From: Bacteroidota bacterium
Lineage (GTDB): Bacteria > Bacteroidota > Bacteroidia > Bacteroidales > PXBB01
DNA length: 5,354 nucleotides
Direction: 5' to 3'
Assembly: GCA_022708385.1 (NCBI GenBank)
Contig: JAKIYU010000191.1
Coordinates: 1-5,354, forward strand
The notes beneath the pieces are model-generated. The model worked only from the letters and a program-made list of their open reading frames with translations. It did no database searches and had not been told where the DNA came from. Positions 1-5,354 of this stretch are shown here, piece after piece. Each line of letters opens with the position of its first letter. Within the stretch, counting starts at the first letter, position 1. The translations under genes and the position numbers were made by a program.

Positions 1-449
1 TTTTCCTTTAATACTACAGACTGTACAGATTCACGATGCTGTTTTAAGGTAAAAGCATCAGATATTTTAAACAATATATTTGAAGGAGTTTGATGTAATT
101 TATTGAAAATTTCGTTGCTCATACCTGTTACTTCGGGATAATTGAGTTGGGAATAAATGCTTGCAGGCAACGGGTAAGGTTCAAGTGCATAATAAAGCAC
201 ATTTAAATTGTTTTCTTGTGCATATTTAAGGGTAAGCAGTGCGTTCAGGCCAGTTCCAAAGCCCACTTCAAGAATGGTCATGTGGTCTGCATTCCTTTTT
301 TGGGCTTCTTTGAAACCACAGTTTATGAATATATACTGCGATTCTGTAAGTGCACCAAATTTCGAATGAAAAGTTTCATCTGCATTGAAAAGTGCTACGG
401 TATCTGAACCATCAGCTGTAGGTCGAATTTTATATATATATTTTTTCAT
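1..449 (-). CDS. mnmD: tRNA 5-methylaminomethyl-2-thiouridine methyltransferase, MnmD/MnmC-like (partial, C-terminus off left edge)
   Basis: This leftward reading frame gives 149 residues and is still open at base 1, so the C-terminal part lies outside the window. The family transfers a methyl group from S-adenosylmethionine to the aminomethyl group on wobble uridine 34 of certain tRNAs, the last step of mnm5(s2)U formation, in the cytoplasm. Visible signatures are the 'HSKFGALTESQYIFI' block (residues 28-42), which resembles the HSxxGAxxESxHVFI block of the family, the SAM-binding motif I 'EVGFGTGLNALL' (61-72), and the 'YYALEPYPL' motif II segment (86-94), whose Glu90 should contact the SAM ribose. 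The start is the first ATG after an in-frame TAG at 462-464 on this strand. No FAD oxidoreductase domain can be seen; in bifunctional MnmC that domain follows the methyltransferase, so its absence cannot be proven here, but Bacteroidota usually carry the stand-alone form. The gene is divergent from the ACP gene to its right. The family call is firm; the stand-alone form is inferred. Confidence 0.86.
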   Translation of the reverse strand, partial: MKKYIYKIRPTADGSDTVALFNADETFHSKFGALTESQYIFINCGFKEAQKRNADHMTILEVGFGTGLNALLTLKYAQENNLNVLYYALEPYPLPASIYSQLNYPEVTGMSNEIFNKLHQTPSNILFKISDAFTLKQHRESVQSVVLKE

Positions 450-548
450 CGTTTTATAGAACTAAAATAAACAAAATACTCTTTACGTTATAAATTTTTC
501 ATTATTTATTAATAATTTTATAATTTTATAAATTAAACACAAATAACT
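450..548. other. AT-rich divergent intergenic region with a short tandem repeat
   Basis: This gap lies between the leftward mnmD and the rightward ACP gene and must hold the start signals of both unless the ACP is read from elsewhere. It is almost entirely A and T. A perfect tandem duplication of the octamer AATTTTAT occupies 514-529. It also yields two copies of TAATTTTA (513-520 and 521-528), each one base off the Bacteroidota -7 box TAnnTTTG. No TTG-type -33 element stands at the expected distance, and no good -7 box is seen on the minus strand. I therefore call no definite promoter here. There is no hairpin resembling a terminator and no Shine-Dalgarno sequence before either start. Confidence 0.45.
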
Positions 549-782
549 ATGCATATAGAAGAACTTATTGCTATTATTGAACAAGAATTTAATGAAATGC
601 CCAAAGGTGTTCTTAAACCCGAAAGCTCTTATAAAGATATAATCGGGCTTACTTCCATTAACGCCTTAATACTTATTGCAGTCATAGACAATACCTATGA
701 TGTAATTCTCACGGCCGACGATATAAAAAAAAGCAACACACTTCAAGAGTTATTTGACTGTATTAAAAATAGCAAAAACTGA
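549..782 (+). CDS. Small stand-alone acyl carrier protein (orphan ACP)
   Basis: The product is 77 residues and acidic, the size and helix pattern of a free-standing acyl carrier protein. Such proteins carry acyl or aminoacyl groups as thioesters on a 4'-phosphopantetheine arm in the cytoplasm. The second half, with 'IAVIDNTYDVILTADDIKK' (residues 43-61) and then 'TLQELFDCI', matches the pattern of stand-alone Bacteroidota ACPs (IAMIDEEYGVxLxxDDIxxxxTIEDLxxxV). The attachment serine should be Ser36 in 'GLTSINAL': the usual DSL reads TSI here, so the Asp before the Ser is Thr and the following Leu is Ile. The start ATG is the natural one; the leader is A-rich without a Shine-Dalgarno sequence. 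No ketosynthase, acyltransferase, adenylation enzyme or phosphopantetheinyl transferase lies within the window, so its substrate cannot be named. It is too short and too isolated to be assigned to housekeeping fatty-acid synthesis (acpP), and the altered motif argues against that. A cluster-specific or non-functional carrier are both possible. Confidence 0.75.
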   Translation: MHIEELIAIIEQEFNEMPKGVLKPESSYKDIIGLTSINALILIAVIDNTYDVILTADDIKKSNTLQELFDCIKNSKN

Positions 783-812
783 CTGGTCGTTTGAATAATT
801 TTTCTAAATTTG
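783..812 (+). promoter_or_regulatory. Candidate Bacteroidota-type promoter for the FISUMP / CXXCH gene pair
   Basis: A perfect match to the Bacteroidota -7 consensus TAnnTTTG is present as TAAATTTG at 805-812. The -33 element would be the weak CTG at 783-785 (consensus TTG), leaving a 19-base spacer, within the usual range. A TTTG at 790-793 is only 11 bases away and too close. Transcription would start near 818-820, leaving an untranslated leader of roughly 17-19 bases before the ATG at 837. The site begins directly after the ACP stop codon. If it works, the two following genes have their own transcription start apart from the ACP gene. The -33 match is poor, so this is a candidate only. Confidence 0.42.
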
Positions 813-836
813 CATAAAACTCAAAAATTACTTCCC

Positions 837-1424
837 ATGAACAAGATTTTAATTTTAGCCCTCGCTTCATTTTTCTGCTTTCAGGTTTTTTCACAGGATA
901 AAGGTACGATGACAGATCCGCGCGACAACAAAACATATAAGACCGTAAAACTGGGGAATAATGTATGGATGGCAGAAAACCTTAATTACGAAACCAAAGA
1001 CAGTTGGTGTTACCAGGATAATTTTAAAAATTGCGACAAATACGGCCGGCTTTATACCAGAGAAGCAGCTATGACAGCTTGTCCAAGAGGCTGGAGATTG
1101 GCCAATGACAATGACTGGGAAACACTTATCAACACATACGGTTCGAAAAGCGATATAGGAGGATTCTTAAAATCTATCGGAACAACGACCTGGAAAGCGC
1201 CCAATACCAATGCCATTGACAAAGGAGGATTTACTGCATTACCCGCCGGTTATAAAAAAACCGATGGCACCTACACCGGCGAGGGCACTCAGGCCTCTTT
1301 CTGGAGTGTTTTCAGCGATAACAAAGGCCTCTGGGGCAGACACCTCACCCATGATTCAGGCAGGCTTAACAGTTACAACTCACCCGATATTAACGCCCTG
1401 AGTATAAGATGCGTTAAAGATTAA
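837..1424 (+). CDS. Secreted FISUMP-domain (Fibrobacter succinogenes major paralogous domain) protein
   Basis: The product has 195 residues: a signal peptide (Lys3, hydrophobic core 4-18, probable signal peptidase I cleavage after 'VFSQ', residue 20), then one FISUMP domain filling the rest. Diagnostic blocks are 'TDPRDNKTYKTVKLGNNVWMA' broken as TDPRDNKTYKTV (26-37) and LGNNVWMAENLNY (39-51), 'KYGRLYT' (68-74), 'CPRGWRLANDNDW' (82-94), a 'GGFTALPAGYK' segment, and the terminal 'IRCVKD' (190-195). Cys58, Cys66, Cys82 and Cys192 in the mature part are at positions typical of the family and could form two disulfides in the envelope. FISUMP proteins are abundant in Fibrobacter and Bacteroidota and are exported, but their function is not established. 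I chose the ATG at 837 because it opens directly onto the signal peptide; a TTG at 810 would add nine polar residues and lies inside the promoter -7 box. The TAA stop (1422-1424) overlaps the ATG of the next gene by one base, which suggests translational coupling. No sorting domain is present. Confidence 0.86.
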   Translation: MNKILILALASFFCFQVFSQDKGTMTDPRDNKTYKTVKLGNNVWMAENLNYETKDSWCYQDNFKNCDKYGRLYTREAAMTACPRGWRLANDNDWETLINTYGSKSDIGGFLKSIGTTTWKAPNTNAIDKGGFTALPAGYKKTDGTYTGEGTQASFWSVFSDNKGLWGRHLTHDSGRLNSYNSPDINALSIRCVKD

Positions 1425-2545
1425 TGCATTATTACCCAACAAAAAAAATTAAAAAGCTGCTCCATTTGCTCATTGCGGGGGTAGCTTTTTTTATTATTTT
1501 AAGCGCTTTTAAAACCAGAAGCATTAATACTGCTGATGAAGAAATTGCCTTGTGGGAAAAACAACTTAACGAAATTAATTTCATTGTTATCAGAATATCG
1601 GCTACCAATCTTATAAACGGACTCAACCTTAACAAAAACCAGATAGAAGAGCTGAGGAAATTACAAAAAGATATGGATACCCTCAGAATACACCCTCAGT
1701 GTTCTGACAAAGAAGATATGATACCGGAAATTACCGAAATAAGGAATACCTATAACAATTTATTATCGCATTTACTCACCCAGAAAAAGCTCCCCGGAGA
1801 GCTTAAAAAAAAGGTTTACGAAACAAGGTTAAATCATAGCCTTATGATTAAGAAAACACTTCTCGGACACAGCAAATCGCAAAAGACAGATTTGGGCTGT
1901 ATTAAATGCCATGCCTTACCCCGTCACTTTCCAAAGGGCGATATCAAAACTTTGAAGAACAAACATGTTTATTTCTGGCAACGCCCTGTGATAGACAAGA
2001 AACACGCTTTAGGTTTATTAGGGAAGGAAGGTAATCTCATTATTTGGTATGCCCGCAAGAAAGTTGACGCCATATTAACCACATCGCAGAAAAGCATTAT
2101 AAATTCCTTTAACTGTTGCCTCATTCCTCCCGGTGAGCTGGCCGACCCCATGCGTGCTGGACAGGCTTTCTCGACCGACGATTGGATTAAGTACCTGAGA
2201 GAAATTAGGCAATACGATAAAAAAACATGGAACGCCTATAAAAACCTGTATATTAAACCTCTCGAAGACATCATTATTGCTGTTTTACCCAGCATAAGCG
2301 AATACGATAAAGAGCTTGCCTTATGGCGTATGGAAAAAATTCTGAATGAAACCCGTAAGATGGATGAAGTTACTTTCGAACTCCGTAAAGAAGAAATATG
2401 CCGCCGCATGGAAGCCTGTTATAATTTTAATGATATTACTGGTGTAAGCAGAAGAAGTAAGAATATTCAACTTTACGTAAATGCCATGTATTTGCTGTTC
2501 CCCGGAAACGACACTTTATACAGTAGGCTTGCTAATGCTCAATAG
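1424..2545 (+). CDS. Exported or membrane-anchored protein with one CXXCH haem-binding motif, family unknown
   Basis: The product has 373 residues. The N-terminus has basic residues (K7, K8, K10, K11) followed by a hydrophobic stretch at about 12-29, either a signal peptide cut near 'LSA' (28) or an uncleaved anchor. The rest is charged and probably mostly helical. A single 'CIKCH' at residues 159-163 (bases 1898-1912) fits covalent haem c attachment, which needs export; this agrees with the N-terminal signal. Possible axial ligands downstream include His168, His181, His194 and Met243. A helix at 66-88 begins 'GLNLNKNQIEELRKL', reminiscent of LxLTxxQ helices of periplasmic proteins. A second distinctive block is 'CCLIPPGELADPMRAGQA' (231-248), which looks conserved in style (Pro, Asp-Pro, Arg, Gly-Gln). 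I cannot match the whole chain to a named family. Translation probably couples to the FISUMP gene through the shared TAATG. The TAG stop overlaps the convergent gene. A single-haem electron carrier or sensor is inferred; chance CXXCH without haem is the main alternative. Confidence 0.72.
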   Translation: MHYYPTKKIKKLLHLLIAGVAFFIILSAFKTRSINTADEEIALWEKQLNEINFIVIRISATNLINGLNLNKNQIEELRKLQKDMDTLRIHPQCSDKEDMIPEITEIRNTYNNLLSHLLTQKKLPGELKKKVYETRLNHSLMIKKTLLGHSKSQKTDLGCIKCHALPRHFPKGDIKTLKNKHVYFWQRPVIDKKHALGLLGKEGNLIIWYARKKVDAILTTSQKSIINSFNCCLIPPGELADPMRAGQAFSTDDWIKYLREIRQYDKKTWNAYKNLYIKPLEDIIIAVLPSISEYDKELALWRMEKILNETRKMDEVTFELRKEEICRRMEACYNFNDITGVSRRSKNIQLYVNAMYLLFPGNDTLYSRLANAQ

Positions 2546-3210
2546 AGTATATTCAGCGCAGTTGTATCAAAGGGCGTCATATATACCGAATCTCTCCTGA
2601 TAAAAGTGCCACCGCCTTTAGTGATATTGGATTCAACAAGGAAGTACTTGTCGCCTTCTGTTTTGCAGGTAAGCAATGTATCGTAACTCATACCAAGTCC
2701 TTCAATATAAGAAGCGGGACAGCCATTAGGGCAGTTTACTGAACCACTGAGGACTTTGTATAAAATTCTGTCGGCACTATCAACAGGGCTTTGATTTTTA
2801 ACATGCAGCTTGATTATGGCTTCAGGCACCAAACCGAAAGTGCTGTAATAACCACTTTCAGAAGTAACATCATTGGCATTTATTACAGTAGTATTGGAAA
2901 AATATTTTGGTTTATAAATGTATATTCTATAGGCACTGGCGGCCTGTTCTTCGAACTCAAACTGAAAAGAACCATCCTGGTTGCTGTTGCATGAGGCTAT
3001 ATCCTGAAAATTTGAGTTGTAAACCCACGATTGAACAGATGTAGATGAAAGCGACACCTGCGCATCACCTACGGGTTGATTGCTGCCGGGGTTAATGACT
3101 TTTCCTGAAAACTTTACCTCATTGGTTTTCTTTTTACAATTATTTAAAAAAAACAAAGAAAGGAGCAGGCAAATCAGAAACAAGGCTCTTGTTTGAACGT
3201 TCGTTTTCAT
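2539..3210 (-). CDS. Lipoprotein with N-terminal carboxypeptidase-regulatory-like beta-sandwich domain
   Basis: The product has 223 residues. A lipoprotein signal peptide has Lys2 and Arg8, a hydrophobic core at 9-22, and a probable lipidated Cys25 in 'FLNNCKKK'. Asn at the -1 position is not the textbook lipobox, but NC-type cleavage sites are common in Bacteroidota lipoproteins. After Cys25 comes a basic KKK rather than the acidic lipoprotein export signal, so surface display is not indicated and the periplasmic face of a membrane is more likely. Residues 33-105 form a carboxypeptidase-regulatory-like fold: 'SGKVINPGSNQPVGDAQVSL' at 35-54 and 'NQDGSFQFEF' at 77-86. Residues about 125-223 look like a second beta-sandwich, opening 'AIIKLHVKN' and containing a C-x3-C pair (Cys160, Cys164) plus Cys182. 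Such lipoproteins have a structural or binding role; no catalytic motif is visible. Its ATG lies three bases after the stop of the upstream T9SS gene, so the two form an operon. Confidence 0.82.
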   Translation of the reverse strand: MKTNVQTRALFLICLLLSLFFLNNCKKKTNEVKFSGKVINPGSNQPVGDAQVSLSSTSVQSWVYNSNFQDIASCNSNQDGSFQFEFEEQAASAYRIYIYKPKYFSNTTVINANDVTSESGYYSTFGLVPEAIIKLHVKNQSPVDSADRILYKVLSGSVNCPNGCPASYIEGLGMSYDTLLTCKTEGDKYFLVESNITKGGGTFIRRDSVYMTPFDTTALNILY

Positions 3211-3213
3211 AAT

Positions 3214-5354
3214 TTAGTGTTTGATAATTTTTGTTACTATATTATCTCTGTCTCCTTTTAAATAAAGGATATAGGCTCCTTTCGGCAGGTTGCCAGGATT
3301 AATACTATAAACATGGGTGTGTTCATCAAATTTCAGTGTGTTTGCATACAACTTCTGTGATATCGTATTATAAATTTCAACGTTATAACTGGCCTCTGTA
3401 TTAGAATAATTGTAAATAAACATCACATCATTAAAAGGATTGGGGTAAACAAAAAGCCCGTTACCAACAGCATCATGCAACTGGTTCCCTGTTATGTAAT
3501 AATAAATGATATCGGAAGTATCAGACACACAACCGTTGATAGTTACAACCACATAATAGAATCCATCGACAGGTGGGGTAAAATACTGGTTTGTGTCGAG
3601 CATCTGGCCCTGATCGTTGAACCACTGATTGCCTACAGGAGAGCTCGATACTATATCCATACCTGATTGTGAAATAGTAGGTTTTGAGGGGATGGGATTA
3701 ATTTCAACAGGTAAAATCATCGGCATGCTTTCGCAGTTACTTACATTTTGAGTGACGTAAAAAACAGTATCATTATACAAGGGCGGTAGTGAAAGCATAT
3801 TGCCCTGATTAACCAGGTTTGTTAATGAAACATCATCATACCAATTGATATTAGTTCCTCCAACAACTAAAGGCGCAACAGAATCGCCGGCGCAATAAGG
3901 AGAAGGTATAGTGGCCTGCGGGGGTAGCGGTGTTTGAAAATAATTTATTTCTATTTGAGCCGGTGGGCTTGGGCAGGCTGGATATACAAATTGTGTTAGA
4001 TACAATACAGTATCGGAATTGAACTGGGAAGCCGGTATCGATTGTCCTGTATCAATCAGTACAGCAAGGAGGCTATCCGCGTACCAGTAAATATTAATTC
4101 CTGTTGCTTCAATTACAGCAGCCGTGTCTCCGGAACAAAGATGTTGTTGCGAAGCAATTACAGGAGGCGAGGGTGTTGTTCCAACCAAAATTTCAATCGA
4201 GGTAGTATCCGTGCAGCCGCCATAGGTAGTATGCTTTGTTATATAATATATACCTGATGTGCTTACCTGATAAGGATTATTTAATGGTTGTATTGCCTGA
4301 ATGTCGAGCCAGTAATTATAAGTTCCTGAAGCATTAAGGCTGTCGGCGATATAAGCTGTAATATCAACGGTATTTGGCTGGCATACCACAGGATACTGTG
4401 TAGCATAAACTGCAGGGTAAAAACATATAGTAAAGGTTCCATCTGATTGATCGTTTATCACCGGAATATCAATATATGAAACCCTTATAAGCACTTTGGC
4501 AATGATGGCCGGAGCAATCCATGTATAGGAATCGCCATTAGGGTTACCCCATTTACTTGTAATGTTTATCCATGTCGCTCCGCTATCTATCGAATAATCG
4601 AGATACAAGCCCCCTGTTAGATAAGACCCCAGCCAGCGAATTAAAATGCTGTCGCCTTTAACATAATTTTCTCCGCCATTGGGGCTTACCAAAATAAGAT
4701 TAGGCAAATAACCTATGGTAAAGGGGTAGTCGCTTGTATCGTATATTAGGTTATCATTAACATCAACTATTCTGATTTTACACATTGTTGACGGCAGATT
4801 TGGAATAGTCCATAAGTAGCTGCCTGATGCAGCAGGCACACTGTCCTGGACAAGTGTCCATGTTTGGCCGTTATCGGGAGAAAACAGAATTTTAATATAG
4901 TTTGTAGAAGTGGCAATCCATTTAATTTCAGTTTGTGTATTCGGGTAGAAACTTAATCCGGGATTGATAGGTTCAATTAAAGCAAAACTTGGGTAAACTA
5001 TAGAAAACAGGTTGTTGCTTTCGTCGTACAACTGGGCAATTGATAAAAACCTTGCCCTTATTAAAGCCTGATTTGTTATTTGAAAAGGCACCTGCCAATA
5101 ATATGTGTTCCCATTAGGCATATTGTAGAAGTTCTCTATAAAATTCCATGTTATACCCGCATCAGTGGAATATTCGACAGATACGCCTCCGATTAGGCTT
5201 GTGCCCTGCCAAATTATCGGATAGGTATTTCCGGCAACAAACTGCTCACCCCCGTTTGGAGAGATTACCTGTAATGAGGGATAAGGATAAATAGTAAATT
5301 TAAATACCGACTGCGACGTATTAAGTGTGTTGAATTCATCTGTAATTCTTACCT
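3214..5354 (-). CDS. Large modular T9SS-secreted protein with SPNGGE repeats, Ig-like domains and type A sorting domain (N-terminus off right edge)
   Basis: The frame is open from the right edge: 712 codons are visible, and the Met at base 5121 is internal because the 77 codons upstream continue the same repeat pattern without a stop. In visible-residue numbering: the tail of one repeat (1-24), then three beta-sandwich repeats (25-120, 121-214, 216-313) with 'SPNGGE', 'I.W' and 'YSxDxGxTW' signatures, a Cys-containing Ig-like module (about 314-390), two modules like the CHU_C-associated Ig domain (394-472 and 475-553, each with 'CxGD' and an N-x-x-W-Y/W-Y-x-D core), a shorter Ig-like module (555-619), and a type A T9SS sorting domain (632-712). 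The protein should be exported by Sec, carried across the outer membrane by T9SS, and then anchored or released as the sorting domain is removed. The modules suggest adhesion or scaffolding; an enzymatic domain could lie upstream. No catalytic motif is visible. It probably leads an operon with the lipoprotein gene three bases downstream. Confidence 0.85.
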   Translation of the reverse strand, partial: VRITDEFNTLNTSQSVFKFTIYPYPSLQVISPNGGEQFVAGNTYPIIWQGTSLIGGVSVEYSTDAGITWNFIENFYNMPNGNTYYWQVPFQITNQALIRARFLSIAQLYDESNNLFSIVYPSFALIEPINPGLSFYPNTQTEIKWIATSTNYIKILFSPDNGQTWTLVQDSVPAASGSYLWTIPNLPSTMCKIRIVDVNDNLIYDTSDYPFTIGYLPNLILVSPNGGENYVKGDSILIRWLGSYLTGGLYLDYSIDSGATWINITSKWGNPNGDSYTWIAPAIIAKVLIRVSYIDIPVINDQSDGTFTICFYPAVYATQYPVVCQPNTVDITAYIADSLNASGTYNYWLDIQAIQPLNNPYQVSTSGIYYITKHTTYGGCTDTTSIEILVGTTPSPPVIASQQHLCSGDTAAVIEATGINIYWYADSLLAVLIDTGQSIPASQFNSDTVLYLTQFVYPACPSPPAQIEINYFQTPLPPQATIPSPYCAGDSVAPLVVGGTNINWYDDVSLTNLVNQGNMLSLPPLYNDTVFYVTQNVSNCESMPMILPVEINPIPSKPTISQSGMDIVSSSPVGNQWFNDQGQMLDTNQYFTPPVDGFYYVVVTINGCVSDTSDIIYYYITGNQLHDAVGNGLFVYPNPFNDVMFIYNYSNTEASYNVEIYNTISQKLYANTLKFDEHTHVYSINPGNLPKGAYILYLKGDRDNIVTKIIKH
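3217..3459 (-). other. Type A T9SS C-terminal sorting domain (coding segment)
   Basis: The last 81 residues carry the order expected of a type A T9SS signal: 'VYPNPFNDVMFI' first (the NPF-type motif), then a beta-strand block 'YNVEIYNTISQKLY', then 'LPKGAYILYLK' (the GxYxLxxx motif), and a basic end 'KIIKH'. This domain directs the folded protein through the outer membrane and is normally cleaved by the sortase PorU. It implies that the host has a T9SS, whose genes are not in this window. Confidence 0.88.
4414..5280 (-). repeat. Three diverged protein-level beta-sandwich repeats of about 95 residues
   Basis: The coding segments 4995-5280, 4711-4992 and 4414-4707 (read leftward) each encode one repeat. 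Shared pattern: a Pro-x-L opening, 'SPNGGE', a Gly about five residues on, an 'I.W' strand, 'YSTDAGITW', 'FSPDNGQTW' or 'YSIDSGATW', an aromatic-Trp-x-x-P strand (YYWQVP, YLWTIP, YTWIAP), an 'IR' strand, and a closing 'FTI' or 'FSI'. The middle copy has lost SPNGGE (it reads EPINPG), so it is the most diverged. The tail of a fourth copy ('VRITD...FKFTI') is visible at the right edge. The DNA differs enough that the copies are old; no nucleotide-level tandem repeat is apparent. Confidence 0.75.

Noticed and set aside
216..407. Rightward open frame of 63 codons
   Set aside because: It is antisense to the mnmD frame, which has clear family motifs over the same bases; the product has no recognisable features.
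810..836. Upstream TTG start for the FISUMP gene
   Set aside because: It adds polar residues before an otherwise ideal signal peptide and overlaps the TAAATTTG promoter box; the ATG at 837 is preferred.
1210..1401. Second rightward frame inside the FISUMP gene
   Set aside because: It lies wholly inside a well-supported domain in another frame and shows no coding character.
1432..2151. Two leftward open frames of 67 and 60 codons opposite the CXXCH gene
   Set aside because: They are antisense to a gene with an export signal and haem motif; one has a hydrophobic stretch only because it mirrors other codons.
2791..2994. Rightward open frame of 67 codons
   Set aside because: It is antisense to the lipoprotein gene, whose domain pattern covers the same bases.
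3475..4257. Two rightward open frames of 63 and 71 codons
   Set aside because: Both are antisense to the T9SS protein's Ig-like modules and have no recognisable content.
5119..5121. ATG at 5121 as the start of the T9SS gene
   Set aside because: The frame stays open to base 5354 and the upstream 77 codons contain a SPNGGE / YSTDAGITW repeat continuous with what follows, so this Met is internal.
1..5354. CRISPR array, tRNA, insertion sequence or phage remains
   Set aside because: No regularly spaced direct repeats, cloverleaf-like segments, transposase motifs or inverted terminal repeats were found by eye.

Overview
The window looks like a piece of a Bacteroidota (Bacteroidetes) chromosome. 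The evidence is the low-GC sequence, start codons preceded by A/T-rich leaders without Shine-Dalgarno sequences, a TAnnTTTG-type promoter box, a FISUMP (Fibrobacter succinogenes major paralogous) domain protein, a lipoprotein with the common Bacteroidetes 'NCKKK' cleavage region, and a giant secreted protein ending in a type IX secretion (T9SS) C-terminal domain. Nothing in the sequence fixes genus or family. I see no rRNA, tRNA, CRISPR array, insertion sequence or phage gene.

Left part (1-548): the N-terminal two thirds of an mnmD-type tRNA methyltransferase run leftward off the window edge. They are separated by about 100 very AT-rich bases from a rightward gene for a small stand-alone acyl carrier protein (ACP).

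Middle part (549-2545): three rightward genes. After the ACP comes a candidate promoter, then a tightly coupled pair: a secreted FISUMP-domain protein whose TAA stop shares a base with the ATG of the next gene. That next gene encodes an exported or membrane-anchored protein of 373 residues with one CXXCH haem-attachment motif and no family I can name with confidence. Both products are expected outside the cytoplasm.

Right part (2539-5354): two leftward genes that converge on the middle block, with the stop codons overlapping. The upstream gene, cut by the right edge, is a large modular T9SS-secreted protein: at least three 'SPNGGE / YSxDxGxTW' beta-sandwich repeats, several Ig-like modules of the CHU_C-associated type, and a type A sorting domain. 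Only three bases separate it from a downstream two-domain lipoprotein that begins with a carboxypeptidase-regulatory-like fold. The two are very probably one operon making an outer-surface protein and an envelope lipoprotein.

The least understood items are the coupled FISUMP / CXXCH pair and the orphan ACP with an altered DSL motif. No complete new system can be demonstrated from this window alone.
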